NCBI RefSeq assembly: GCF_000403395.2
Contig: NZ_KE159678.1
Coordinates: 43,033-97,920 of the forward strand
Direction of reading: 5' to 3'
Source: Anaerotruncus sp. G3(2012)
Lineage (GTDB): Bacteria; Bacillota; Clostridia; Oscillospirales; Ruminococcaceae
DNA length: 54,888 nt
Shown here one piece after another: positions 17,291 to 26,098 of the stretch. Both the position numbers and the translations under genes were made by a program. How positions within the stretch are numbered: position 1 is the first letter of the stretch; the number at the start of each line of letters is the position of its first letter. The notes below the pieces were generated by a model, which had not been told where the DNA came from, ran no database searches, and saw only the letters and a list, made by a program, of their open reading frames with translations.

Positions 17291-18655
17291 TCAGTTCTTA
17301 GGCTCCAGCAACTTAGCGTTGGCCTTCTCCACATTCAGCTTGGTCAGCAGGAAAGTAACCAAGCCGCAGAAGATAGCGGGCAACCACAGATACATCACAT
17401 TCAGCATAGTCAGAACAGAGTCAGGCTGAGTGGCCACGCCGCCCTCGATGAATCCGGCAGCTGCCAGCAACCAACCGGAGATGGCGGTGCCCAGTCCGCC
17501 GCCAATCTTGACGCCAAGAGAGGTGCAGGAGTACATGGTTCCGTCGATACGCTTACCAGTGGTTAGATAGGTGTAGTCGGAAGCAGAAGCGATCACAGCG
17601 TTCAGGTCGCCCTGCAGGGGGCACATACCAAGAGAAGCGATGGCGGTGAAAGCTAACATCATGGGAACGCTGCCCATGTAAGCAGCCACGATCACCAGGA
17701 TTCTTGCGATGGTGGCCAGAGCATAGCCGGAATAGTTGATCTTATACATACCGCCCAGTTTTGCAACGATGGTGGGCACCAACAACAGACCGATAATCAT
17801 GGGGATGTTGAGCGCGCTTGCGAAATAACCCATCAGCTCCTTGTTGCCTAACACATAAGTCATGTAGTAGGTGCCGATGCCGGTGAAAGCGGTGTAGAGC
17901 TGAGTCAGCAGATAGACACCCAGAATCAGCAGGTAGAACTTATTCTTGACCAACAGACCGACAGCTTCGCGCAGGGTGTACTTTTCTTCCGGAGCGTCAA
18001 CTGCTTTCTTGGCTTCAATCTCGTCTTCGGGCAATTCCTTCATGGACAGGACGGAGACGGTGTTGGAGATAATGCCGATGATGACATAGATCAGTGCAAC
18101 AATTCTCCATGCGGCGGCATCGTTGCCGAAGTGCTCAACAAGGCCAAAAGTAACAGCCTGGATGATGGTGCTGGTGGTGAATGCAAAGACGAAGCGCAGA
18201 GAACCAATCTGAACACGCTCGTTTTCATTCTTAGTGATCAGAGCGGTCAAAGCGGAATAAGCGATGTTATTTGCGGTGTAGAAGCCTGCGTTCAGCATCA
18301 CGTAGAAGATGAAGAAGAAAGCGTACTGAGCGGTCTGGCCCCAGGAAGTGGGAATAGAGAAAATCGCGAACAGGCAGACACCACAACCCAGATAGGGCCA
18401 CAGCATCCAGGGACGGGCTTTACCCATCTTGGTCTTGGTCTTGTCGATGAGGGAGCCAAAGATGACGTCAGAAACGCCGTCGAAGATCTTGGATACTGCC
18501 ATCAGGGTGCCAACAATGCCGGTGTTCAAGCCGATGGTATCGGACAGGTAGATCATAACGAAGAAGGTCAGGAACGCATAGACCACGTTGCCGGCGATAT
18601 CGCCAGAGCCGTAACCCACCTTGTTGTACCATTTCAAATATCTCTTTTCAGCCAT
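17291..18655 (-). CDS. GPH-family sugar:cation symporter (lactose/galactoside)
   Basis: A 454-residue integral membrane protein with about 12 hydrophobic helices. The GPH-family motif follows helix 2: SLIDKTKTKMGKARPWMLW (residues about 68-86), and the N-terminal KVGYGSGDIAGN matches MelB/LacS-type carriers. It lacks the C-terminal EIIA-like domain of LacS. Placed directly between lacZ and galK, it probably imports lactose or another beta-galactoside by symport. AGGAG precedes the ATG at 18655. Confidence 0.9.
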   Translation of the reverse strand: MAEKRYLKWYNKVGYGSGDIAGNVVYAFLTFFVMIYLSDTIGLNTGIVGTLMAVSKIFDGVSDVIFGSLIDKTKTKMGKARPWMLWPYLGCGVCLFAIFSIPTSWGQTAQYAFFFIFYVMLNAGFYTANNIAYSALTALITKNENERVQIGSLRFVFAFTTSTIIQAVTFGLVEHFGNDAAAWRIVALIYVIIGIISNTVSVLSMKELPEDEIEAKKAVDAPEEKYTLREAVGLLVKNKFYLLILGVYLLTQLYTAFTGIGTYYMTYVLGNKELMGYFASALNIPMIIGLLLVPTIVAKLGGMYKINYSGYALATIARILVIVAAYMGSVPMMLAFTAIASLGMCPLQGDLNAVIASASDYTYLTTGKRIDGTMYSCTSLGVKIGGGLGTAISGWLLAAAGFIEGGVATQPDSVLTMLNVMYLWLPAIFCGLVTFLLTKLNVEKANAKLLEPKN

Positions 18656-18683
18656 AATAGCATCTCCTATTCTCTTTATTCAG

Positions 18684-21600
18684 TTATTTCAGTTCGGGGA
18701 TGACGCGGATGGCGAAGTCGATGGTTTCGTCGATCAGCTTGTATTTCTTCTGTAAAACGGGGCCACAGCTCGCAGAGCCAATACCGTTCTGCCGGTAGTC
18801 CAGACACAATACGGTGCTGCCGCATTTGTTCAGTTCGTAGTTGTGGGCCTTCTCGGTCAGTTCTTCCTGCGTGTAATGGGATGCATTGAAGCTGAAGGGT
18901 TCGGGGCCAACTGCGATCAAACGCAGTTTGTCGCTTTCCAGAAGCACATAGTCACAACTACCGTGAGCGCCATTCTCCTGGGGACGGATGTAGTCCTCCT
19001 GAAGCCCGTCCACGGTATCGCGGTACAAGCCGTGGCTGGCAGCATTTCGCTTGTCAATGTAGTTTTCCATGGGACCCAGACCGAAATAAGCAACCTGCTC
19101 CATGTTTTCAGGAACGAACAGGCGCAGACCGAAGCGAGGCAGCTCGGGGAATTCTATGTTGCGCTTGGTGAGAATGTTGGCACAGACGCCGCCTGCAACC
19201 GTCACGGTCCAGTCGATTTCTACGGTCATGAACCGCTGCACAGCGATGGCACCAATAGACAGGTCACTGTGGATACGAACCTCGCTGTCCATGGCCACGA
19301 AGTGGGTGTTATACGCCCGGGTGATGGCCTTATCGTAGTGGGCAGCAAACCAGTCAGCCTTCAGCTTGCGGTCGTTATCGGTGGGAGCGCGCCACACGTT
19401 CAGATCCATGGGACGGTCCAGAAGCTCCATGCCCTGATAAGTCATCCGGGCAAACATACCGGTAAACTTATCGTAACGATATGTGAAGTTTGCAGCTGTG
19501 AGAGTCAGATACCGGTAGTCCTCTGTAACAGAAATACTGTCCTCCAGGATGGCCTTTCTCTGCCAGTATGCCAGAGCAATCTGATTGCGGTCATCCTGAT
19601 TCTCCAGAGTAATCTCATCGAAGCCCAAATCAAAGCCCTCGGAGATCAGTTCGGAGTTGTTTTTGGCGAAGTAGCTGATCTTCAGGAAACAGCGGCCCTT
19701 GGCGGGAACCTGGACGTTCAGGGTCACGGTACCGCTCATGTGGGGAGCGATGGCGGGGATTTTATCCAGCTGGCCTTCCTGAACAAGCGCACCATCACAA
19801 GTGACTTGATAAGAGGCGGTGATGTAGTCCTGCAGGGAGACAAAGTCCATGTAGTTGTGCAGGGTCAGCTGGCCGGTTGCCTGATCATAATCAACAACAC
19901 GAACAGGGCGGTGTATGTTTTTGTATTCCATCAAACCGGTGTGAGGACGACGGTCGGGATAAACCAGACCATCCATGCAGAAATTGCCATCGTGGGGGTA
20001 CTCGCCGTGGTCGCCGCCATACCAGTACATACCTTTGCCGTTAGGAGCCTTGCCCTTGTAAATGGCGTGATCGCACCACTCCCAGATAAAGCCGCCACAC
20101 ATGCACTCATTGGCCTGAATGAACTGCCAGTAGTCCTCCAGATCACCGGGGCCGTTGCCCATGGCATGAGAGTATTCACACATCAGATAGGGCTTGTCGG
20201 ACTCAGGATCGTCCACATACTCCTGCAGGGTCTCCAGCGCAGGGTACATATTGCTGTAGAGGTCAATGTTGGAGAAATCGTACTTGCGCTTGCGGCTGCG
20301 ATACTGAGCGCTTTCATAGTGGGTCAGACGGGCGGGGTCAAAGTTCTTGGTCCAGGCCAGCGCAGCCTCGAAGCAACAGCCGTAGGCGCTCTCGTTACCC
20401 ATGGACCAGCAGATGACGCAGGGGCGGTTCTTGTCCCGCTGGACACAGCGCTGGGTGCGCTCCATAGTAGCCTCCAGGAACTTGGGGTTGTCGGCGAAGG
20501 GCTCGTTCCAGTGCTCGGTGTGGTTCTCCCAGACGTCGTTCTCTCCGCAGTACAGTTCGGCGGCACCGTGGCTCTCGTGGTCGGCCTCGTCAATGACCAG
20601 GAAACCGTACTGGTCGCACAGCTGATAGAACATGGGGGCGTTGGGGTAATGGCTGGTGCGAATGGCGTTGAAGTTGTGCTCCTTGATCATCCGCAGGTCG
20701 CGCTTCATGTGCTCCACGCTGATGACGGGGCCGGTCACGGGGTCGGAATCGTGGCGGTTTACACCGCGGAACTTGATGGGAGTTCCATTCAGGAATACCT
20801 GCATCCCATCTACTTTGATCTCCCGGATGCCCACTCGGTCGGTGATGATCTCGTTCTCGCACTCGACGAGCATGGTGTAGAGATAGGGCTTCTCGGGATT
20901 CCACAGGGTGGGCTGGGGAATGTTCAGGATAGCTTGATGGGTATAGTTGCCGATATGCTCCTTCGTGGTCACTTCGGCGGCGTCGATCAGACGATCCTCA
21001 GCGTCCAGCAGCCTAATGACAGTGGGAACACTCTCACCGGCGAAGGCGAAGCGAACGCGGACAGTAGCTTTATCCTCTTCCTGCTGGGTGGTCACGAAGT
21101 AGTCCCGCACATGGTTCTCAGGACGCTTGATGATGTATACATCCCGGAAGATGCCGCTGGTGCGGAACTTGTCCTGATCCTCCAAGTAGCTGCCATCGCA
21201 CCACTTCAGCACCAGAACGGCCAGAGTATTTTCGCCCTCACGGATCTTATCAGTCACATCAAACTCGCTGGTGGAGTGGGAGATCTGGTTGTAACCCACA
21301 TACTCGCCGTTGAGCCAGACATACAGGCAGGAATCCACACCCTCAAAGTTCAGGTAAGCCTTGGGTGCCTTTTCGTCCTTAGCATAGGTAAAGGAAGTCA
21401 GGTAAGCGCCGCAGGGATTATCCTGGGGAACGAAGGGAGGATCTGCCGGGAAGGGGTAATGAATATTGGTGTACTGGTGCTGATCGTAGCCATGATTCTG
21501 CCAGACGCTGGGAACGGGGATGGTGTCGTAGGCGGAGGGATCGAAACCTTCCTCATAGAACAGCTCAGTCAGGTCATGGATACTGGGGTAGTAGCGGAAC

Positions 21601-21755
21601 TTCCAGTCGCCGTTTAGCAGCTGGAAGCGATCGGAGCGTTCCCGATGCTCCGCAGTGTCGTCCAGACGGTTGGACGCGGGGATGAAGTAGGCTCGGTTGG
21701 GCAGAGCGTTTTCAGACTGGATCAGCAGGTCTTCAAAATAGGCAGGGACGATCAT
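18684..21755 (-). CDS. lacZ: Beta-galactosidase (GH2, LacZ type)
   Basis: A 1023-residue glycoside hydrolase 2 enzyme, the length of the E. coli enzyme. It shows the GH2 sugar-binding, immunoglobulin-like and TIM-barrel domains and the C-terminal small-chain domain. RGVNRHDSDPVTG is near 330-342, the acid/base Glu in CWSMGNES (Glu455) and the nucleophile in LMCEYSHAMGNG (Glu527). It splits lactose to galactose and glucose in the cytosol; no signal peptide is present. AGGAGG precedes the ATG at 21755. It is the first gene of the operon and faces the AraC gene. Confidence 0.96.
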   Translation of the reverse strand: MIVPAYFEDLLIQSENALPNRAYFIPASNRLDDTAEHRERSDRFQLLNGDWKFRYYPSIHDLTELFYEEGFDPSAYDTIPVPSVWQNHGYDQHQYTNIHYPFPADPPFVPQDNPCGAYLTSFTYAKDEKAPKAYLNFEGVDSCLYVWLNGEYVGYNQISHSTSEFDVTDKIREGENTLAVLVLKWCDGSYLEDQDKFRTSGIFRDVYIIKRPENHVRDYFVTTQQEEDKATVRVRFAFAGESVPTVIRLLDAEDRLIDAAEVTTKEHIGNYTHQAILNIPQPTLWNPEKPYLYTMLVECENEIITDRVGIREIKVDGMQVFLNGTPIKFRGVNRHDSDPVTGPVISVEHMKRDLRMIKEHNFNAIRTSHYPNAPMFYQLCDQYGFLVIDEADHESHGAAELYCGENDVWENHTEHWNEPFADNPKFLEATMERTQRCVQRDKNRPCVICWSMGNESAYGCCFEAALAWTKNFDPARLTHYESAQYRSRKRKYDFSNIDLYSNMYPALETLQEYVDDPESDKPYLMCEYSHAMGNGPGDLEDYWQFIQANECMCGGFIWEWCDHAIYKGKAPNGKGMYWYGGDHGEYPHDGNFCMDGLVYPDRRPHTGLMEYKNIHRPVRVVDYDQATGQLTLHNYMDFVSLQDYITASYQVTCDGALVQEGQLDKIPAIAPHMSGTVTLNVQVPAKGRCFLKISYFAKNNSELISEGFDLGFDEITLENQDDRNQIALAYWQRKAILEDSISVTEDYRYLTLTAANFTYRYDKFTGMFARMTYQGMELLDRPMDLNVWRAPTDNDRKLKADWFAAHYDKAITRAYNTHFVAMDSEVRIHSDLSIGAIAVQRFMTVEIDWTVTVAGGVCANILTKRNIEFPELPRFGLRLFVPENMEQVAYFGLGPMENYIDKRNAASHGLYRDTVDGLQEDYIRPQENGAHGSCDYVLLESDKLRLIAVGPEPFSFNASHYTQEELTEKAHNYELNKCGSTVLCLDYRQNGIGSASCGPVLQKKYKLIDETIDFAIRVIPELK

Positions 21756-21917
21756 GTGGGGCTTCCTCCTCGCAATGAATTCTGTGTGTATTATCCCGGA
21801 AATTTTCTCCTTTTTCTATAAACTGCATTGGACAAAACATGCACAAAATGATACAATTAACCAAACAGCACATCAGCACAAAAATGTTGTGACCGAAAAA
21901 AGCCGGGAGGGATCCGC
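21756..21917. promoter_or_regulatory. Divergent lacZ / araC control region
   Basis: 162 bases between the divergent genes. For the AraC gene, TTGGAC (21828-21833) and TACAAT (21852-21857) with an 18-base spacer make a good promoter. For lacZ a GATAAT-type -10 is visible near 21794-21799 with no good -35, which would suit a promoter needing an activator. I see no clear direct repeats for AraC binding and no cre site. Confidence 0.55.
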
Positions 21918-22808
21918 ATGTATGTCAACTCAGGTTATCTGTACAACACCCGCGTACCGATCAAGGACAAGTCCAAACCGCTGTTGGTGGGCAGCTGCGG
22001 TACCTACCGGCTGAGAACAAAGCAAAAACTCCCGACCTGGCATCCCAGGGGCCGTTTAGACTATCAATTGTTGTATGTGGCCTCCGGAAAGACCCACTTC
22101 TTTTTCAACGGGCAGGAGGAAATCGTACCTGCCGGCTACATGGTCCTTTATCAACCGCGCCAGGAACAGCATTATGAGTATTACGGAGAAGAACAACCCG
22201 AGGTCTATTGGGTACACTTCACGGGAAAAGATGTAAAGGCAATTTTGAAGCATTTTGATATTCCTACAGATAAAAATGTTTTCTTCTCCGGGGTTCCCTC
22301 TGCTTATCAGCACCTGTTCAAAGAAATGATCCGGGAGCTGCAAACCTGCCGTACTGGATATCAGGAATTACTGGAAATGTATCTGCGGCAGATTTTTCTG
22401 CTGATCCAGCGCACACGCCAAGAGAGCAACCCTACCATCAGCACTTACCTACAAAAGGAAATGGAGTACGCCCAACAGTATTTCCAAGAACACTATAATG
22501 AAGATATTCAGATCAAGGACTATGCGAAATCTCGTAGCATGAGCGTAAGTTGGTTCTTGCGAAACTTTAAGAAGTTTATCGGCCAGCCTCCCGCACAATA
22601 TCTCCTAACTATCCGTATGAACAATGCCGTCAGTCTCTTAGAAACAACTGACTACAATGTGGCAGAAATATCCGCAATCATTGGTTACGACAACGCGCTG
22701 TATTTCAGCCGCCTCTTCAAAAAGCACAAGGGCGTGTCGCCCTCGGAGTACAGAAGGCTTTTCCAGAAAAAGAACAGTCCGGATCGTGGCATCCATACAT
22801 CTCCATGA
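21918..22808 (+). CDS. AraC-family regulator of the lac/gal operon
   Basis: A 296-residue protein. Residues about 40-110 form a cupin-like sugar-sensing domain (RLDYQLLYVASGKTHFFFNG, then VPAGYMVLYQPRQEQHYEY). The C-terminal 100 residues carry two helix-turn-helix motifs (IKDYAKSRSMSVSWFLRNFK and VAEISAIIGYDNALYFSRLF) and the family signature GVSPSEYR. It is divergent to lacZ, so it probably activates that operon in response to lactose or a galactoside. GGGAGG lies 7 bases before the ATG. Confidence 0.9.
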   Translation: MYVNSGYLYNTRVPIKDKSKPLLVGSCGTYRLRTKQKLPTWHPRGRLDYQLLYVASGKTHFFFNGQEEIVPAGYMVLYQPRQEQHYEYYGEEQPEVYWVHFTGKDVKAILKHFDIPTDKNVFFSGVPSAYQHLFKEMIRELQTCRTGYQELLEMYLRQIFLLIQRTRQESNPTISTYLQKEMEYAQQYFQEHYNEDIQIKDYAKSRSMSVSWFLRNFKKFIGQPPAQYLLTIRMNNAVSLLETTDYNVAEISAIIGYDNALYFSRLFKKHKGVSPSEYRRLFQKKNSPDRGIHTSP

Positions 22809-22824
22809 TCAGATAGGAAAAAGA

Positions 22825-22855
22825 AAAGACTGCCATAACGACAGCCTTTCCCATT
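22825..22855 (-). terminator. Terminator after the ROK kinase gene
   Basis: On the minus strand a 10-bp stem with two G-U pairs (arms 22825-22834 and 22840-22849) is followed by TTCTTTTTCC-like sequence. It works only in minus orientation, because the G-U pairs become A-C mismatches on the other strand. Confidence 0.6.
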
Positions 22856-22862
22856 TGATTTC

Positions 22863-23807
22863 TTATTCAAGAACCATCTTTGCACATCCATAGATTCCCG
22901 CGTCATTACCCAGCGTGGCAATTGCTGCTCCGGTTTCTTTCGATACATGGAAGGCGTACTTTCGGTAATATTTCAGTACCGTGTCGGTCACGATATTTCC
23001 GGCCTTGCTCATGCCCCCACCGATAATGAATACATCCGGATCTACTGTGCAGGAAATGTAGCTCATGGCACGGCCCAAATAATCGCCGAACCGGTCGATG
23101 ATTTTCAGTGCCATATGATCTCCTGCCACAGCCAGTTCGCAGATGTGTTTGGATGTAAAATCCTCAATTCCCCGCAGTTTGGAGGGAGTGTCACATTGGG
23201 AAAGCATGACCTTGGCCATGCGAACGATCCCTTTTGCAGAGGTGTACTGCTCCAGACAGCCGCATTTCCCGCAGCTGCAGGGCACTATTTCTCCAGGCTC
23301 CACCGTCATGTGACCGATCTCACCGGCACCCCCGTTTTTGCCTGCGACGATTTTGCCGTCCAACACCACACCTCCGCCAACCCCGGTGCCCAGGGTGATC
23401 ATGACCGCACTCCGGCTGCCTCGGCCTCCGCCCTGCCATAGCTCACCCAGCGCCGCTACATTGGCATCGTTTCCCGCAGCAATATTGGGGATGTCTGGAA
23501 GCAGCTCGTTCATGCGCCTCTTGATGTTAAAGACACCCCAGCCAAGATTGACGCACTTATTGACTGTGAAGCTGTCGTCCACAGGACCGGGGACACCGAT
23601 ACCGATGCCCACAATCTGAGATGCTGAAATCCCATTCCGCCCCATGCTCTCTGCAATGGCCTGTGCCACGTCAGGCAGAACATGGACGCCGCCGTTTGCG
23701 GTACGGGTTGGAATTTCCCACTTTTCCAGAAGTTTGCCGTCGGCATAAAACAGACCGAGCTTTACACTTGTTCCACCGATGTCTGCACCAAACACATAGT
23801 TTTGCAT
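22863..23807 (-). CDS. glcK: ROK-family glucokinase
   Basis: A 314-residue sugar kinase. The ATP-binding DIGGTSVKLG is at residues 9-18, a second phosphate motif is in TLGTGVGGGVVL, and the ROK zinc site is CSCGKCGCLEQY. Glucokinases of this type phosphorylate free glucose, here the other product of lactose cleavage. I prefer the ATG at 23807 (MQNYVFGADIGG); the frame is open to 23828 but with no better ribosome site, and the GGGG upstream is weak. It is divergent to galM and convergent with the AraC gene. Confidence 0.85.
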   Translation of the reverse strand: MQNYVFGADIGGTSVKLGLFYADGKLLEKWEIPTRTANGGVHVLPDVAQAIAESMGRNGISASQIVGIGIGVPGPVDDSFTVNKCVNLGWGVFNIKRRMNELLPDIPNIAAGNDANVAALGELWQGGGRGSRSAVMITLGTGVGGGVVLDGKIVAGKNGGAGEIGHMTVEPGEIVPCSCGKCGCLEQYTSAKGIVRMAKVMLSQCDTPSKLRGIEDFTSKHICELAVAGDHMALKIIDRFGDYLGRAMSYISCTVDPDVFIIGGGMSKAGNIVTDTVLKYYRKYAFHVSKETGAAIATLGNDAGIYGCAKMVLE

Positions 23808-23870
23808 GGTATTTCCCCGCTTTCTCATTTCTGTTCATTGCTGAGTTTTTTATTATGGAGGGTTTTATTT

Positions 23871-24105
23871 ATGTTAAATTCCTCTCGTCAACTCTTTGGC
23901 TATACCAAGGACGATCTTGCCGTGGAGACCCTGACTTTGGATAACGGCATTCTCTCCTGTGATATAATTACCTTTGGTGCCGCACTTCGTTCTCTCCGCG
24001 TACCGGATCGTTCTGGCATCAAGCGTGATGTTGTTCTGGGTTATGATACTCTGGAAGAGTATGAGAGCCACCCGGGCTATCTTGGTGCTGTCGTAGGCCG
24101 TGTGT
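23871..24105 (+). pseudogene. galM: Aldose 1-epimerase, 5' fragment
   Basis: GGAGGG precedes the ATG. The first 78 codons read as galactose mutarotase: LTLDNGILSCDIITFGAALR and a VVLGYDTLEEYESHPGYLGA segment ending AVVGR. Normally the protein continues with a Gly/Arg/Ile region (the NRI..A.F motif) to about 340 residues. After about 24105 the frame stays open to 24263 but reads through antisense of the Imm22 gene, so the rest is lost. This marks the right edge of the sugar module. Confidence 0.85.
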
Positions 24106-24125
24106 TTCTATGGTGGTTTCAGTCC

Positions 24126-24512
24126 TTAATCCAAGTCACATGGAACAGCGCCCAAAAAAGTCACTGGCGCATTCGGATTGAAGCCGCTTTCCTCTGGGTC
24201 ATACCTGTAGTTGTAGACCAAAATTGCCGTGTTGCAGGGTTGTTCCAAACCCTGCGGAAATAGCTTTTTCAATTCCGGGCCTATCGCTGTGCCTTCGGAA
24301 TAATGGCAGACCAACACTTCTGGGTCTGTTGTAAATTCATGCACGCTTCGCTCCGAAAAATCTATGTCAAAAGGATAGATGTCACAGCCATCGAAAAAAT
24401 CCAAGCTAAAAGGAGAAATGTCACGCCCTGCTATATCGTCAAAATACTCTTTTAATGCTTGATCTGTCTCAAATACGCCCGCCCATACAGATACAAAACC
24501 TTCCTGCTCCAT
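24126..24512 (-). CDS. Imm22-family immunity protein
   Basis: A 128-residue acidic protein. FVSVWAGVFETDQALKEYFD at the N-terminus followed by SPFSLDFFDGCDIYPFDIDF and a long Glu/Asp-rich C-terminal half match Imm22 as I recall it, a family protecting against nuclease-type polymorphic toxins. GGAGG precedes the ATG at 24512; the longer frame to 24578 has no ribosome site. Its 3' end abuts the truncated galM about 20 bases away. No toxin gene is near. Confidence 0.75.
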   Translation of the reverse strand: MEQEGFVSVWAGVFETDQALKEYFDDIAGRDISPFSLDFFDGCDIYPFDIDFSERSVHEFTTDPEVLVCHYSEGTAIGPELKKLFPQGLEQPCNTAILVYNYRYDPEESGFNPNAPVTFLGAVPCDLD

Positions 24513-24605
24513 AAAAAACCCTCCTCCAAAAATCATATTTATTGCCTTGATTATACCATCATTTCTGTCCCACTTCAATCCGCTTTCTGAAAAGAGCCGC
24601 CCACC

Positions 24606-24634
24606 TTGACAACCCCGTTGGCAAGGTCTACTAT
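24606..24634 (+). promoter_or_regulatory. Promoter of the lipase gene
   Basis: TTGACA (24606-24611) and TACTAT (24629-24634) with a 17-base spacer, a near-consensus vegetative promoter 47 bases before the start codon. Confidence 0.8.
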
Positions 24635-24681
24635 AAATGCAGAAAAGCGCCGGTGGGCGCTGTTGAACGGGAGGCGGCTCT

Positions 24682-26052
24682 ATGAAATATGTCAGGCGGA
24701 TTGTCTACTGCCTGTTACTGACGGCGGCGGCGAATGCCCTGCCGCTGGTCTGGCTGCTGTACGCCGAATGGTCAGTTTCCGGCGCGGGGTGGCTGTTTCT
24801 GCCCCTGGCGGCGGCGTTCCTCTGGGTGAATCTCCGGCCTATTCCGAAGTACGGCCCCACCAAGCGCATCCAGCGGCTGGCGGAGGGCTGTGAGTTGCTG
24901 TGGCTGTTCTGCGTGACCACTACGGCCACTGTCCTGCTCCAGCTTCTCTGGCTGAACGTACTGCGTGCCGATATTGCGGAAAATAGTTTCTTGGATGGCT
25001 GGGCGGTCTTTGGGGGCGCGATGGGCCTGCTGCTGGCGGTGCTCCTGCTGGCCGTGGTCTTCTGGAACGGCATGATCCGGGTCTACCTCACCTCGGTTCA
25101 GCTGGGGATCAAGCACCGGGTTCTGGCGGCTCTGTGCGGGTGGATTCCCCTGGTGAACCTCTGGTATCTGGCAAAGATCATCCGCATTTGCCGGGACGAA
25201 GTGGAGTTTGAGACCCAGAAGTGGGAGCTGGACGAAGTTCGGGCGGAGAGCGAGGTCTGCAAGACGAAGTATCCCCTTCTGATGGTCCACGGCGTATTCT
25301 TCCGGGACTTCCGCTGCCTCAACTACTGGGGCCGCATCCCCAAGGAGCTGAGGCGCAACGGGGCCACGGTCTACTACGGCCAGCAGCAGTCCGCAGCGGC
25401 GGTGGAGGACAGCGGGAAGGAGCTGGCGGAGCGCATCCGGCAGATCGTGGAGGAAACCGGCTGTGGGAAGGTGAACATCATCGCCCACTCCAAGGGCGGG
25501 CTGGACAGCCGGGCCGCTATCGCCCACTGCGGGATGGCCCCCTATGTGGCGACCCTGACCACCATTAACACCCCGCACCGGGGCTGCATCTTTGCCGAGT
25601 ATCTGCTGGGCAAGGTCCCCCAGGCCGCACGGCTGAAAATCGCCGCAGCTTATAATGCGGCCATGAAGAAGATGGGCGACCCCAACCCGGACTTTCTGGC
25701 GGCGGTGACCGACCTGACGGAGAGCGCCTGCCTTGCCCGGAACGAGGTGACGCTCGACGCTCCCGGCGTGGTGTATGAGAGCGTCATGTCCTACTGCAAG
25801 AAGGCCCAGCATGGCAAGTTCCCGCTGAATATGACATACCCCATCGTGAAGCACTTCGACGGCCTGAACGACGGGCTGGTGTCGGTGGAGTCAGCCAAGT
25901 GGGGGGAGCGGTTCACCCTCCTGGAGCCCCAGGGGAAGCGGGGCATCTCCCACGGGGACGTGGTGGATCTGAACCGGGAGAACATCCGGGGCTTCGACGT
26001 GCGGGAGTTCTATGTAAAGCTGGCGGCGGATTTGAAACGCCGGGGGTATTGA
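24682..26052 (+). CDS. Membrane-anchored alpha/beta hydrolase (lipase-like)
   Basis: A 456-residue protein. About residues 5-185 hold four hydrophobic helices in two pairs. The C-terminal domain is a triacylglycerol-lipase-type hydrolase: LLMVHGVFFRDF with the oxyanion-hole His-Gly, the nucleophile Ser in IIAHSKGGLDSR, an Asp in DGLNDGLVS and a late His in GISHGDVVD. It probably acts on lipids or esters at the membrane; the substrate is unknown. GGGAGG lies 7 bases before the ATG, with a strong promoter upstream. It has much higher GC than the flanking immunity genes. Confidence 0.8.
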   Translation: MKYVRRIVYCLLLTAAANALPLVWLLYAEWSVSGAGWLFLPLAAAFLWVNLRPIPKYGPTKRIQRLAEGCELLWLFCVTTTATVLLQLLWLNVLRADIAENSFLDGWAVFGGAMGLLLAVLLLAVVFWNGMIRVYLTSVQLGIKHRVLAALCGWIPLVNLWYLAKIIRICRDEVEFETQKWELDEVRAESEVCKTKYPLLMVHGVFFRDFRCLNYWGRIPKELRRNGATVYYGQQQSAAAVEDSGKELAERIRQIVEETGCGKVNIIAHSKGGLDSRAAIAHCGMAPYVATLTTINTPHRGCIFAEYLLGKVPQAARLKIAAAYNAAMKKMGDPNPDFLAAVTDLTESACLARNEVTLDAPGVVYESVMSYCKKAQHGKFPLNMTYPIVKHFDGLNDGLVSVESAKWGERFTLLEPQGKRGISHGDVVDLNRENIRGFDVREFYVKLAADLKRRGY

Positions 26053-26098
26053 GCCAAATAATAATAAACACATAGCACAAAAGTGGGAGGAGGTTCTA

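Noticed and set aside
18843-21617. A 924-residue plus-strand frame
   Set aside because: It is the antisense shadow of lacZ, whose catalytic motifs are clear on the minus strand.
24263-24263. galM continuing to the stop at 24263
   Set aside because: Codons after about 24105 are antisense of the Imm22 gene and share nothing with aldose epimerases.
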